A stretch of DNA of 64,000 nt, taken from a bacterium. GTDB taxonomy: Bacteria > Bdellovibrionota_C > UBA2361 > RFPC01. The stretch covers positions 101,022 through 165,021 of the forward strand of contig JAUIIO010000006.1 of assembly GCA_030431715.1 (NCBI GenBank), read 5' to 3'. Within the stretch, counting starts at the first letter, position 1. Each line of letters opens with the position of its first letter. The position numbers were made by a program, and so were the translations under genes. This document shows positions 24,725 through 36,100 of the stretch, in pieces. The notes under the pieces are model-generated. The model searched no databases, had not been told where the DNA came from, and was given only the letters and a program-made list of their open reading frames with translations.

Positions 24725-25057
24725 TTTCATCTGGCCGGGTTGTCTAACGGGGCAACGGGGGCGGCGCGGGTGGCTGAGGAGTTTGAGGATCGGTATTCTT
24801 CGCTGTTGTTGCTGTTTGGGAATTATCCGAAGGAGTCTTTGCCGCAAAAACCTGCGCTTATTCTTTATGCCCGCGGGGATGAGCGGGTGCCGGAGTGGTA
24901 TACGCGGGATATTTTTGAGAGGCAGCGGGTTGGGAATTCTTTTGTTGAGGTGGTTGGTGTGGAGGGGACGCATTTTGCGTTGCTTAAGAGGAGTGGTGTG
25001 GTTCAGGGGGTTGTTGGAGAGTGGTTTTTAGGGGTTAAGGAAGGTGGTGATAATTGA
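24725..25057 (+). pseudogene. Alpha/beta-hydrolase C-terminal fragment, copy 2
   Basis: The frame ends at TGA 25055-25057 and encodes about 105 residues of an alpha/beta hydrolase. It begins at LSNGATGAARVAE, the nucleophile-elbow region with Asn-Gly where Ser-Asn-Gly is expected. It continues through LILYARGDERVP (catalytic Asp) and VEGTHFALLKRSG (catalytic His). The N-terminal half with the oxyanion hole and the true start are absent. The final part is duplicated at 18522-18668, so this is probably a fragment left by rearrangement. Confidence 0.7.
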
Positions 25058-25071
25058 GCGATTAGGCTTTC

Positions 25072-25117
25072 CGTCATTGCGAGGAGCTTAGGTCGAAGAC
25101 CGAACGACGAAGCAATC
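25072..25117. repeat. Interspersed repeat A, copy 3
   Basis: Same unit as at 12416-12461, differing at a few positions (GAGCTTAGGTCGAAGACC). It lies at the boundary between the rearranged segment and the large defence operon, 15 bp after the hydrolase fragment. Confidence 0.8.
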
Positions 25118-25274
25118 CCCTCGCTGCACCAGAGAACCTGCTCCTTGAACGGAAATTAGAATTTACTTGACGTACAAATTAATGCGAAAGCAACTATGCA
25201 CATCCTCTTATGACTAGAGGATATAAGTAAAATCTGCCTGTTCAATGCCTTTTTGATACTCATGCTTTCATTGC

Positions 25275-26186
25275 CTAGTCTTGTGGCGCAAGGAAAAAAA
25301 TAGGCACTAATGGCAGACGTGACTTATCTTCATCATTGAGCTTATGGTAAAATTCTTGCCAGAGGTTTATGAAGCGAGTCATATCAATAAGCTCTACATG
25401 CACATGAGAGCTCCGTGCTGTCGTTTTGCAGTCGGGCGTAAAGCCGCCTGATGAGACGAAAATTCCGATATCACCATTATTGTGTAAAAGCCCCATAAGC
25501 TTTCGCACTTCGTCAACCGGTGCTTTCGTATTAATCTTGTGCTTAATCTGCACTTTAATCCTTGGAGATTCTGTACCTAGGGGATCGCGATAGGCGACAA
25601 CGTCTATTCCTCCATCCTTTCCTAAAGGTGCGACAAAAGGTGTGTAATATCCCATGCCTCTTAGAAGTGCAGCTACTAGATCTTGGAACTCGTATGGATT
25701 CAAGTTGTAAATAAAATCTTCAATCTGCTCGTAAGCCAGCTGCTCCGTTTGCTCAAGGGTCTTGCTCCCCTCTAGTACACTCTCTTCCTCACTAGCCTCT
25801 ACAGTGTTTTCTGGTTCTTCCCGAGGATTATTTTCTCTCCATTCGGCATAAGCGTTTTGAATTGCGGCATATAGCTCTTCTTCTACTTGTTCTGAGGCAG
25901 CTTCTCCCTCTGGAGTTAAAAACCAAACGCCTTTTTTCTTCAGTAGAAACCCAGCCTTAACGCACGATATTGTTTCGAAATGCAAAATAGACTGCCAACG
26001 AACGTTGCCAGTCTTCTCGTATCGTTTACAGGCCCATTCATCAAGATTAAGTCGTCTTCCTACTTCGGCTATTACATCTCTACCCAATAACTGACCACCA
26101 TTTTCTTTAAGTACCTGTAGCGCCTCCGAGATAGTTTTCATCCCTACATATCGAGAACGCGACATATCTGATTCGTCACTTTGCAT
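25275..26186 (-). CDS. mrr: Mrr-type restriction endonuclease
   Basis: A 303-aa Mrr-like nuclease that would cut DNA, often modified DNA. An N-terminal winged-helix Mrr_N domain (about 1-100) is joined by an acidic linker (PREEPENTVEASEEESVLEG) to the Mrr_cat PD-(D/E)XK domain. There, GKDGGIDVVAY supplies the catalytic Asp near residue 191 and VQIKHK the catalytic Gln/Lys pair near 212. ATG follows GGAG at a good distance. It is last in the seven-gene operon, 64 bp after the previous gene, so it may be partly independent. Confidence 0.9.
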   Translation of the reverse strand: MQSDESDMSRSRYVGMKTISEALQVLKENGGQLLGRDVIAEVGRRLNLDEWACKRYEKTGNVRWQSILHFETISCVKAGFLLKKKGVWFLTPEGEAASEQVEEELYAAIQNAYAEWRENNPREEPENTVEASEEESVLEGSKTLEQTEQLAYEQIEDFIYNLNPYEFQDLVAALLRGMGYYTPFVAPLGKDGGIDVVAYRDPLGTESPRIKVQIKHKINTKAPVDEVRKLMGLLHNNGDIGIFVSSGGFTPDCKTTARSSHVHVELIDMTRFINLWQEFYHKLNDEDKSRLPLVPIFFLAPQD

Positions 26187-26250
26187 AAATTCTCCTTCCT
26201 AAAAACTTTAAACACACAAATAAAGACCAGAATATAAGCATATAAATAAA

Positions 26251-28020
26251 CTACTTACTGCATACAACTGTAAATTCCGCGCCATGTCCTCTTATCGAAT
26301 TACGAGCATTCCAAAGTAGCGCATTCAGCAATGGACGAGCTTTAGCTGTAGATTTTTTATACTTCGATAGAATAATATGTGGCTGAAGAATCACAACTTC
26401 TTTCTCTAAATTGTGAGTGAGACCGCCCATAAACTTTAAAAAATCCTTCTTCATGGCGGGCTTTCCATTGCGCCATACAACCGAACCAGTTAGACGTTTG
26501 TCTGATTGCAAGTGTTCTATAATTTTATTGATATCCAGAGATCTGAGATTTTTAAGAGCTTGAGATACGACTATCTCAAATGCACCAACGCTAACGCGAC
26601 GTGAACTGCGACTACTATTGGAAGCTTTCACATGTATGAATTTGATCTCTGAGGAGCTACACCACAAAAAATCAGCGATCTCACCAGATTTATCATCGCA
26701 TACAAGCCAGACATCATCACTACGCTTATTTCTCTCCTTAAATGCCCATTCGTTAACAATCCATGAAAACAAAGATTTTTTCTTATCAGATTGAACTTCA
26801 TCTAAGTTATCTGGCTTCTCCCTATTAACTTCATACGGTTTAAACTGCCTATCTTCAAAGTACTTGAAATCATGCTCCCTCTTAGCAACTTCAGAAATGA
26901 CACCATGAGAAATACAATGTCCCGTCTCATACCATATCTGAACAAGAGAGGGATTAGATATGAAAGAAAAGATTTCGTCGAGCCTCTTGGCATATCCATC
27001 TGCTGCTATTTGTTCACCTTTCAAATGCACACGTTTTTTGAGCTGTATTGGCTCAAATCGCACTTCACCTATTTCAACTAGAGCATCGCCTACATTTTCC
27101 CTTACAACCAAAGTAAAATTCTGATTCTGCACATCCTTGATTTCAAATCGCACATCTGATTCGATACCTTCATATAAATCCAGCGTTTCCTCACTCATCA
27201 AGTCAGAGTTTCTTACTATTTCAAACGGCTGCAAGGCGAACTCAAAAGCATTCTCAGCAAATGAAATATCAACTACATCATTAGCTAAAATACTAAATAA
27301 ATCGTCATTCACATTAATCCTCGAGGAAGCAGTCAATGAACTTACAATTTGCTTAACACATTCAACAAAATCAGAAATATCAGCTACAGAGCGAACCCAG
27401 ACTTGAGATCTAAAAGGACTCACTCCCACGCTCTCTCTACCGCTCACAAATCGGCCAGAGGTAAAAAGATAGCTGCTATCCGCACCAGGATCTAAGACAT
27501 ATTTCAAATCATTACCTAATAGCAGCTTACTATCAGCTTTCACATCCACCCTACGATGTACTCCTCCCAACCATAGACTACAGGCTCTCTTGCCTAAGCC
27601 AAGAGATTTTAAACGATGAGATTCAACGAATTTTAATTTTTTAGCAGGGAATGCCTGATTATTTACAAGAGCATTGATAACTGAACGCTTCTTGGAGTCT
27701 GAGAAATGTATAGCTAGTATGGACTTTGATTGACACAACACTACAACATGATGAGAGGAATCTTTTAAACTGTATTCGTCATTAGCCCAAGAAGGATTCT
27801 TCTCTTCTTTATAGTGCGATATACCCACTAACGTCTTCCCAACCTCCTTAATCTTACTCTCAATAAGAGTAGTTTCAGAGGCCTTCGACGAATCTATAGC
27901 ACTATAAATAGTGCTGAGATAAGCTTTCAAAGTTTTTCTATCCAGTACTTTCTGTGACCCCAAATCAAGCAACACTAGCGAAGCATAAGGCTTAATCTGA
28001 TCATGTATAGCCCCGGACAT
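26251..28020 (-). CDS. Putative PD-(D/E)XK nuclease-like protein of the defence operon
   Basis: A 589-aa protein I cannot place in a named family. Most of it (1-400) is a mixed alpha/beta region without clear motifs. Near residue 435-465 is VCDDKSGEIADFLWCSS followed by IKFIHVKAS. This D/E-x-x-D then hydrophobic-H-x-K arrangement resembles the core of nuclease domains found at the ends of some defence helicases ('GEIADF...HCKxS'). It starts 2 bp after the UvrD stop, so it is a dedicated partner. The nuclease call is an inference from one motif. Confidence 0.6.
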   Translation of the reverse strand: MSGAIHDQIKPYASLVLLDLGSQKVLDRKTLKAYLSTIYSAIDSSKASETTLIESKIKEVGKTLVGISHYKEEKNPSWANDEYSLKDSSHHVVVLCQSKSILAIHFSDSKKRSVINALVNNQAFPAKKLKFVESHRLKSLGLGKRACSLWLGGVHRRVDVKADSKLLLGNDLKYVLDPGADSSYLFTSGRFVSGRESVGVSPFRSQVWVRSVADISDFVECVKQIVSSLTASSRINVNDDLFSILANDVVDISFAENAFEFALQPFEIVRNSDLMSEETLDLYEGIESDVRFEIKDVQNQNFTLVVRENVGDALVEIGEVRFEPIQLKKRVHLKGEQIAADGYAKRLDEIFSFISNPSLVQIWYETGHCISHGVISEVAKREHDFKYFEDRQFKPYEVNREKPDNLDEVQSDKKKSLFSWIVNEWAFKERNKRSDDVWLVCDDKSGEIADFLWCSSSEIKFIHVKASNSSRSSRRVSVGAFEIVVSQALKNLRSLDINKIIEHLQSDKRLTGSVVWRNGKPAMKKDFLKFMGGLTHNLEKEVVILQPHIILSKYKKSTAKARPLLNALLWNARNSIRGHGAEFTVVCSK

Positions 28021-28022
28021 AA

Positions 28023-30134
28023 TTACATTTTCTCACCAGAATGTTGTATAACGAGCAGCCGCTCCCTCGCCCGCGTAGCCGCCACATACCGCATGCACCG
28101 CTCCGCAAGATCACTTTCACCCAAATTATTCAGTGGATCGTTTTTATCAGCACAGGCAAGAGCCACAGCACGAAACTCCAGTCCTTTAATCCTTTCCATA
28201 GCCCCGATTCGAACCCCCGGCTCAAGCTCACCTAAATCCGGCTGTTGTGCGTAAAGCTGGCGACTTTGAATCTTTGATGCTTCAAGAGCCTGAACGATGA
28301 CTTCAGATTCAGGCGTTATGCAGATCTCATGAGGAGCGATCCCTTCATCGAGTAACATCTGTATCCATTCAACAACTGTTTCAGCCTGTTCGCGCTCTGA
28401 ACTGGCTGACCTTATTTCTGGGCCATACTCGCCGCGGTATAACGATCGATCTCCTCTAATATCTGCCGCCTCATCATCTAGATCGTCGATTTCAACTCCA
28501 TCTAATACACCCTGAGCCCAGAGTCTTATCTGCTGCGTTGTCCTGTAGTTAATACGTAGACGAACAGATCTTCGGCCACGTACCGAGATCCCGGCATGAC
28601 TGAGCGGAACCTTAAATCCGTAAACACGCTGATGTCCATCACCCGCTAACGTTAGAGGATTGGGCGCATCCTCTTTCCTGAGCCCCAGCGCCGCTATAAA
28701 TTTAAGAGCCTCCAGGCCAAAATCCTGTACTTCATCTACCAGAACATGTGCATAATCTCGCGTAGGATTTTGTTCATACGCAAGCCTTGCTTGTTTGACA
28801 GCCCCATTAGGCGTAAGTATATCACGCTTCTTAATCTCCCGGCGCAATACCTCGATGTATCGCCAAACATCTCTACGTTTCTTCCGGGCTAAACGTGGGC
28901 GACCGGTCCTTCTCACTGTAAGGTACTCATCTTCCGATTCAATGCCAGATGGATCAATAACTGATAAGAATTCCTCAACCAGCTCCGCGCGAGTTTCTAG
29001 AGGATTCTCAGGAAGTCCCTCCTCGTGAAAGACCTCATCCCAGACCTCTTGAATGCCGTCAATCCGTTCGTCAGTGGGAAGTCTTACAACACCATTCCAT
29101 CCGGCCTCCCTGCAAATAGAACGCGCTAATCGCGAGAGGTGCGTTACTTCTATTAACGCAGCAGCATCTTCATCTAACGTCTTAAAAAGCTTTTCGATAT
29201 TATTGGCCAGATTAATTGTGAAGGTAAGAAATAGCGTCTTCTGCGCATCTTCCACATGCCCTTTCGCTAGATGCACCGCTCGATGGATGAGAGCGACAGT
29301 CTTACCGGTACCGGCAGCTCCCGTAATTTTCATCGGCCCCGTGGTCTCTCGCTCGACAATACGTCGCTGCTGTGGATGCAAGAATACGCGCCACTCATCT
29401 ATAGGACCATCTAAAGCATCCTTTAAGAGATCATCCGACTCGAGCATTACAAGACCAAAAGAAGGAGCTTCGGTAAGATGAGAAAAGTCGCCCGTGCTTT
29501 CCGGCTTCTTCAAATCTTCTTTTTCCGCACCTAAAACGGACTCCAATGCCTCATCAAGGCTCATTCCGGCGGCAAGCCCGGTGAGCACTTCACGGCAATC
29601 TGGCGGCAAATAGTCAGCAATTTTATCAAAATCTTCATCAGAATTAAGCTCGCGTATCGAGGGGATAAGCACCCGTGGCAAACCGGCAGCAAAAAGCTCA
29701 TCGTCAGAGAGCTTCTTTAATGGATACTCATCAGCTGCCGAAGTAGAAAAATCCTCTCTTTTCTCCTCTATGACTCCCTGTAATTCAGCCTCATCAAATA
29801 CCTGCAGCACCCCGGTGCTTTCATGGACCTCAAAGCGCTTATTCTTTGCCCAATCATACGCTTTATCATGCGCATCAACTCGCACAAGAAGCCACGTGTT
29901 TCCTTTTTCTGGCTTAATTAGAATTGCTCTGTAGCCAGAAGACCCGATCTTGGCACCTCGCACCTTAGGATCGAGCATAGTTGCATCAAGCTTATGCACA
30001 TAAAGACTCTCAGCCTCGGGATTACTCTGAAAGTCACGATGAAACTCTGCTACTTTCTTCTGGATCTTCTTGGGCAATTTATGAAAGTCCTTAAAGATCT
30101 CTCTACTAATTAAAAGATTCGCCTTTGTGCCCAT
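28023..30134 (-). CDS. RelE/ParE-domain and UvrD-like SF1 helicase fusion
   Basis: A 703-aa fusion. Residues about 1-105 resemble a RelE/ParE toxin fold (LLISREIFKDFHKLPKKIQK ... YRAILIKPEKGNTWLLVRVD ... HDKAYDWAKNKRFE). From about 240 it is an SF1 helicase, with Walker A GAAGTGKT near 270, LVDEVQDF (UvrD DExxQ) near 460, INYRTTQQIR as motif IV, MERIKGLEFRAV as motif V, and a C-terminal YVAATRARERLLVI as motif VI. The ATG shares a base with the preceding stop (TAATG). The toxin-like domain may be a nucleic-acid-binding or interaction module rather than an active RNase. Confidence 0.85.
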   Translation of the reverse strand: MGTKANLLISREIFKDFHKLPKKIQKKVAEFHRDFQSNPEAESLYVHKLDATMLDPKVRGAKIGSSGYRAILIKPEKGNTWLLVRVDAHDKAYDWAKNKRFEVHESTGVLQVFDEAELQGVIEEKREDFSTSAADEYPLKKLSDDELFAAGLPRVLIPSIRELNSDEDFDKIADYLPPDCREVLTGLAAGMSLDEALESVLGAEKEDLKKPESTGDFSHLTEAPSFGLVMLESDDLLKDALDGPIDEWRVFLHPQQRRIVERETTGPMKITGAAGTGKTVALIHRAVHLAKGHVEDAQKTLFLTFTINLANNIEKLFKTLDEDAAALIEVTHLSRLARSICREAGWNGVVRLPTDERIDGIQEVWDEVFHEEGLPENPLETRAELVEEFLSVIDPSGIESEDEYLTVRRTGRPRLARKKRRDVWRYIEVLRREIKKRDILTPNGAVKQARLAYEQNPTRDYAHVLVDEVQDFGLEALKFIAALGLRKEDAPNPLTLAGDGHQRVYGFKVPLSHAGISVRGRRSVRLRINYRTTQQIRLWAQGVLDGVEIDDLDDEAADIRGDRSLYRGEYGPEIRSASSEREQAETVVEWIQMLLDEGIAPHEICITPESEVIVQALEASKIQSRQLYAQQPDLGELEPGVRIGAMERIKGLEFRAVALACADKNDPLNNLGESDLAERCMRYVAATRARERLLVIQHSGEKM

Positions 30135-33100
30135 TAAACTGATTCCTCAAGATAATTACTGAACATGTACTCATTCTCGCTAAGAACTTTAATAAAACTC
30201 TCCTCGGTATAGACACGGTAACCAGACTTTTCCCACCCATCACGAAAATCAGCCTGTGATCCGCATAAGACAACCACACGACTCGCCGCCCATCCTAGCT
30301 CGGCTACCTCATCAGATTCTTCCGGATGCTCTAACTCTATCTCCGGCACTCCACAGGCAAGATCGTTATAAGCAAGCTTCTCCAAATGAGGACGCAGTCT
30401 CGAAAGTGTTAGCTCTAGCGCATCCGACCACTCCTTTGAAACCATCTTGTCAGCCAGCATAAACATATCGACTTCAGGCGCCGTATTGTTGCTACATTCA
30501 GACGCAGCCCAGAAATAAAATTCAGGCTGAAACTGATAAAAATTCATAATTGCCAGAAATTGTCGCCATCTCTCTAAAAACGACTTCTCTCCAACACATT
30601 CATCACTATCAGGTAAACGCGCTACGAAACGTAGAGATTTGGGGTTCTTTGACTCTAGCCCCTCAGCATCAGAAAATACCAGAAAATCAGAACTCGGAGA
30701 AACACGAGCGGAATAAAAGCAATCTCCATCGTCTCTAACCTCTAGCTTATTAAGATCTGTTCCCTCGCGCCACTTCCAGATCTCTTCCTCAAAATCGGGC
30801 TTATACACCCTTCCCTTTTTCCTATCAGCTGTGAGCATCAAAACCCCGATACTACTAGAGAGCTGCCGCCACAGTTGCTCTCGCGGAGAAAGTAAGAATC
30901 CACAAAGCTGCATATACGGGTTAAGCCCCGCATACTTTGTAATGAATTTGCCGTTCAAACCATGAGCCGCGAGCACCTGGCCGAGATTGCCTTCGAGCTT
31001 TTTGTTATAGCCATAAAAGTTCTTCGTTGAATCATCCATAAGATCATTCCACGTAAGACTAAACACCCAGAACCCACTACTTTTAAGAATACTGCGCCTC
31101 TTCTCAAAATCCTTAGCCAGTATATTGTTCTCCCCCGGTTCAGCATGAAACCGCTTACCATCGGTAAACACCGCCACCGGACGCACCCCCGCCTCCTCTG
31201 GCCAGAAAATAAAATCCGGCCGAGACATTATAGAAACTCCATCCTTTTCATTAAGCGCCCGCTGTAGCTCAATCTCCCAGATCTGCTTTGTTCGCGGCAA
31301 TTCAAGCCGGTATCCCCGCTTCCCACGCACAATCACATTTGAAAGCGTCCCCTCCTGCTCACGCGCAAATCCCCTGAGCGATTCGATAAATTCCTTTTCC
31401 AGATTACTCTCAAAAAGCGCATTTACTGAAATAGCTTCCAGATCTTTTTTCGCAGTCCTTCGCTCCCCCGCCGCAATCAACTCTTTAAGAATCTCAACAC
31501 CGGCACTTCTCTTAATCTCCTCTGAGCGGTACTGAAGTCCATAGTTTCTAACACACCTGTAACACCCATCTGTCTCACTATCATCATGCGAGCTTCCTCC
31601 TAAATTACGGCAACGACAGGTTTCAAGTGCCTTAAGCGCCTCACGCAGCACATCCATAATACCAGCGCCTTTCTTTCCATCCGTCATTTCATCATACAGG
31701 GTCTTAAGGTATCCCGTACCTCCGGGCACACCATCAAGAAGCACGAGGTAATTTTTCGTAACACCGGTCTCTGCATCAACGGCAGCTTGCTGACGTATAA
31801 GAATATGGGCAGGATTTCCTTCAAACTTCTTCTTTAGCCCCAACTCGATGCATGCCTGAAGCGTTAATAAACTCGCCGCGTCGCTATACTTCACCAGCAG
31901 CCTGATAGCCTCAGATTTTATTTCGCGGTAAAGGTATACTCTTTCAAATGTATAAGCCTTATCAGTGTTTTTACCTGCTTTCTCAAGCTTTATAGCTTTC
32001 TTATTCCCAGCACACGTACGCGCATGCCGAACCTCAGCCCGCTTATCATTAGGCCCGACGATAACTCCGCAATCTTTACAGATAACAAACCCTTCCTCAG
32101 ACGCCTCCTGCCCCGGCCCAAAGACCTCGCTCGTATCCGATTCATAAAATCCGGTATTCACCTCCCGCAGAGTGAGCTCAGAACGGTACTCAATTCCAAA
32201 CGGTAGATCGTCATCACCCACAACACCGACTGACACCCCATCATCCGCCAGATCAAAACTGGAAACATGTCGATAATACGCCCGCTCACGTTCCTCACCA
32301 CGATCTGCCGAATAGCTATCATAAAACTCCATCTGCGATAACGCATAGGTACGAGGAAACTCTACAAAATTATGTCGGTGTCCCCCCGGCGCACGCGGGC
32401 CACTGGTATGACACTGTGGACAGCGAGCAAGCTTTTCCGCTTTATTAATCCGCCCCATATAGCCACACGAAGCGCAAACACCAAATTCTTCAACAATTTC
32501 ATCCTGAGCGCTCCCAAGTGGCACCCGCTGCACCTGAAACCTGCGGTTATGTGTATAAAAATGGTTATGCGGTGCTAACTCGCGAAGCGCCTGCGCAGGG
32601 CCGCGATAAAGCTCCACTGTCTTATCAGCCCGCTTATCATTTCGCCCGTATACTGAACCAAAAAACCTTACCCCCCGATCAGGAAAAGCATAGTTTGGCA
32701 AAAGCCCATTTTCACATAAAAACTCATAAGCTGTGCGGCGCTGTTCACGAAACTTTCTGCCATTTAGAAACCGTAAGTCTCGATCAAGCTCCAGTTTTTC
32801 ATCCGGCTTGAGGCCTTCTTCCGCCAGACGTTTCGTAATATCCTGAATGCCATTTGTAATTGACTGTTGCTCAGCAGCATACGCCTTTAGAAGCTTCTCA
32901 AGAGTATTCCTGATCTCAAAAGCCTCTGAGATCATCAAAAAGCGTTCTCTTGTATCTGACTTTATCTCCTTATCAAATCGCTGCATAAAAGCAGCACGCA
33001 ACTTCACCTGCTGAGATTCCATCCACTGGAAAAATACGCGAAGCACTCCTTCTTCTTTCGCATTATCCTCCACAAGCTTACCGGGGCTCCCCGGAAATTC

Positions 33101-36100
33101 CTTGATAATCCCTTTCGTAGCAGCCGTATCAAAACAAAAACCCAAATACTGCCGTACAAGAACAGCCGCCGCATCTATCCAGCAGCCCGGCGTGTCAATC
33201 TTGCCCTTTAAAAGCTCCTGCGGCCGCGCAAAAAAGAAGAGATCGTGTGGACGCTGATTAACAACAGATATAATGAACGAGCTCCCAGTCTGCCGACCAG
33301 CACGTCCGATACGTTGCAGGTAATTAGCAGTACTTGGCGGTATAGAACAAAGCATAGTACTTGAGAGATCTCCAATATCGATCCCCATCTCCAGCGTGCT
33401 TGTGCAGGTAAGCACATTCGGATCATCTCGGTGTTGTCCCTTAATGAAGTCATTTTCTAACTGCTCACGAGTCTCTGTCTCTAAGATCCCCGTATGCTCA
33501 TGGGCCACCACACGCCGCAGCGCTCCCTTCTTATAACGCGCCCGGTAATAATTCTGCCGTGCATTAAAACTCGTCTCTTCATACACCCCACCGCTGCCGT
33601 GATACTCAAGACACGGCGCACCTCGCCAGTACTTAGCCTCAGTCACAGGCCGCACAACCATCTGCCGTGTGTGACTACACACAAGACTCACTGCATCTGT
33701 ATAAAGCCGCGCAGCTTCAGATGAAATAGAATAATACTCTCGCCCCGCTTCGGTCTTAACATGCACAAGGAGCTCGGCCTCGACACCCTCTTTAAGAAAA
33801 GCACTCAACGCATCAATAATAGATTGGTCTGAGAGATGATCGGCAAAAACGCGCCTTGCCCAGACGATATGCCACGGCGCAGCCGAGTTCCCTACCCGCT
33901 CAGCCAGAATATGTATCCACTTACTGTCATTTTTAGGCTGCGTCACAAACATAGCAGGCTTATATCGCGACACCGGGGGAAATATCTCTCTCTCAGGCGG
34001 CACAAACCCTCGGCTACTCTTGCCCCACCAGCCTGAAGGCGCATAGTTCTCTAAAAAAGGATGATAAAGCGCGCCGCGCTCCCGGTAGCGGTGAAGCATG
34101 CCGAGCATCCAAATAGCGATATCCTGCTCGTTGACTCGCTCAAAATAAGGATCAACTCCCTCAAGTCTGGTGCGTAGCGAACGAAGGCAATTCTCAAACC
34201 GATCTGTATCCCACCCAAGCGCTGAACTCCCCATCCGTTCAAGCGTCCGCCCGTGAGTCTGCATTAGCCCAAATTCACTCACCGCCTCCCAATAAAGCCT
34301 CAGCTCAATATTTTCACGCAGCTTCGCAGGCGGCTCTTCCACATCAGCTCCACGAAACTCAAGATAATCAGGATACTCAAGAAGATCAGGTGGCAGTAAA
34401 GTTTCAATAGCTGCCCTTACAGATCCACCACCCGGTCGATGAGACTCCTTCCAATAATCAAGCAACTTACTTCCAACTTCAGAGAGCGGCACGCCATCAC
34501 TCCCTGCCTCATCTATAACGTGCTGCAAAGCTGTACGAAGAGTAAACTGATACGTTCTTGAGGAAAAAAATCCGGCGCGGTGTGAAGCATCCTGCACAGA
34601 GTCAGTAAATGCTAAAAGCTTGGGGTCCGCATTTAGTGGCGACCCGTACAATTCATCAATTGCAACACTCGATAACACAGCTCCCCGTGCACCAATAAAG
34701 AAAATCCCTTCCCGTTCACCACAGTGCGGACATCCCTGATCCCCAACTGTAGCGCTGCCTGATGTTCTCGTGCGATCGTTAATCTTGACCCTAAACGATT
34801 GCTTACTATCAGTAAGCGGACAAACACCCCGACCACGTCGCACAACCAGAGAATCCGGATGGAGATAATACCGCTGCTGCTCCTCACCTAAAAGCTGCTG
34901 CCGTGTATCATACTCCGGGGGACTATCTTCCTCCTTCCACCTTGAAAAAAATACCAGCCTTCGATCTCGCTTCCCCTGAAACCCAATAGAAGCCCGATAG
35001 ATACGAGTTGGATCAGACAGCAGTTCAAAGCCCTCAACACCCTGCTGCTGTATAGTGGTCTCCGTCTCAGGATTTTTCATAGAGGCCCAGCCACTTTCTC
35101 CGCACAAACTACAATGAAACGCTGGCAGCGCCTTAAATCCCGTTCCCTTTTCCTCAAGCCACGTAAAGCGCATCTCTTCAGACACCCGACGCCCAAGCCT
35201 TCTAAGCTCTCGCATCCAGAGCTGAACTCGTATTGATAAAAGCGGGAAAGCCCTTCCTGAACGCGCTTCTTTTGCATGAGAGATAAGTGCAAAAAAACTC
35301 GCAACAACTTTCTCACGCTCCTCCCTTGATGCTCCCTTAAACTCATCAGCAAAGTCAGCTGCCACATCCAGATCAGCGCCAATAGCACGCGCTGCAAGCG
35401 TTTCAAAATCAAGCGGCATCGCCTCGCGCTCCGCAGCTTCTGACACCTCAAGAAGTGTCTTAAAAAGCGGATGTTTCTTTAGCCACTCAGAAAGGGCAAG
35501 CTCCCAGAGAAGTACTTTAAGCTCATTCGCACCATCGGGCTTCTCAGAAACTTCAGCGATAAAGTCTTCATTTAACTTTTCTCTTAGTGCGCTGTGATCT
35601 TCAGTCACCAGCGGCGCAGCCCAGAGCTTAGCCTGCCGCACTGTATACTGAAGTGCATCTTCCCCGTCCTGCGGCTCTGTATTTCTTGGCCGGGGATAGA
35701 CCACATCCTGTTCTTCAAGCGGATTATATGCAGTAAGTTTGGCCGTCGGTATACGCTCTTCACCAATTATAGAATCACGCGGTATATCTTCTTCAAATAA
35801 CGTCCCCGCAAAGAGCGATAAAACATCTCCCGCTCCTTCAACTTCATCCGCCGCCCCCTTTCGCCGCCCTTTATCAGCCACCGGCCCTTCATCTATCGTA
35901 GCACTTGTACCGACAGTACAGAGTTCCCCCTTTTGAATTCCAAGCTTCGCCTTAAGACGCCTGATAAGACACGCCACATCCGCCCCCTGCGCCCCGTCAT
36001 ACGTATGAAGTTCATCAAGGATAAGGTACTTAAGCGTACCCGGTTCATTAAAGCTCCAGAGCCGTTGATCCTTTGGCCGCATTAAGAGGTAGTCAAGCAT

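Larger units (their letters stand above)
24650..25274. other. Region with hydrolase fragment and repeat A; no intact gene
   Basis: The only coding trace is the hydrolase fragment (24725-25057), followed by repeat A copy 3 (25072-25117). The remaining 150 bp to the end of the mrr gene show nothing recognisable. The G-rich composition of the hydrolase fragment differs clearly from both neighbours. Confidence 0.6.

Noticed and set aside
24722..24973. A minus-strand frame opposite the hydrolase fragment
   Set aside because: It is Arg/Pro-rich, the mirror of a GC-biased hydrolase sequence; the + strand reading carries the conserved motifs.
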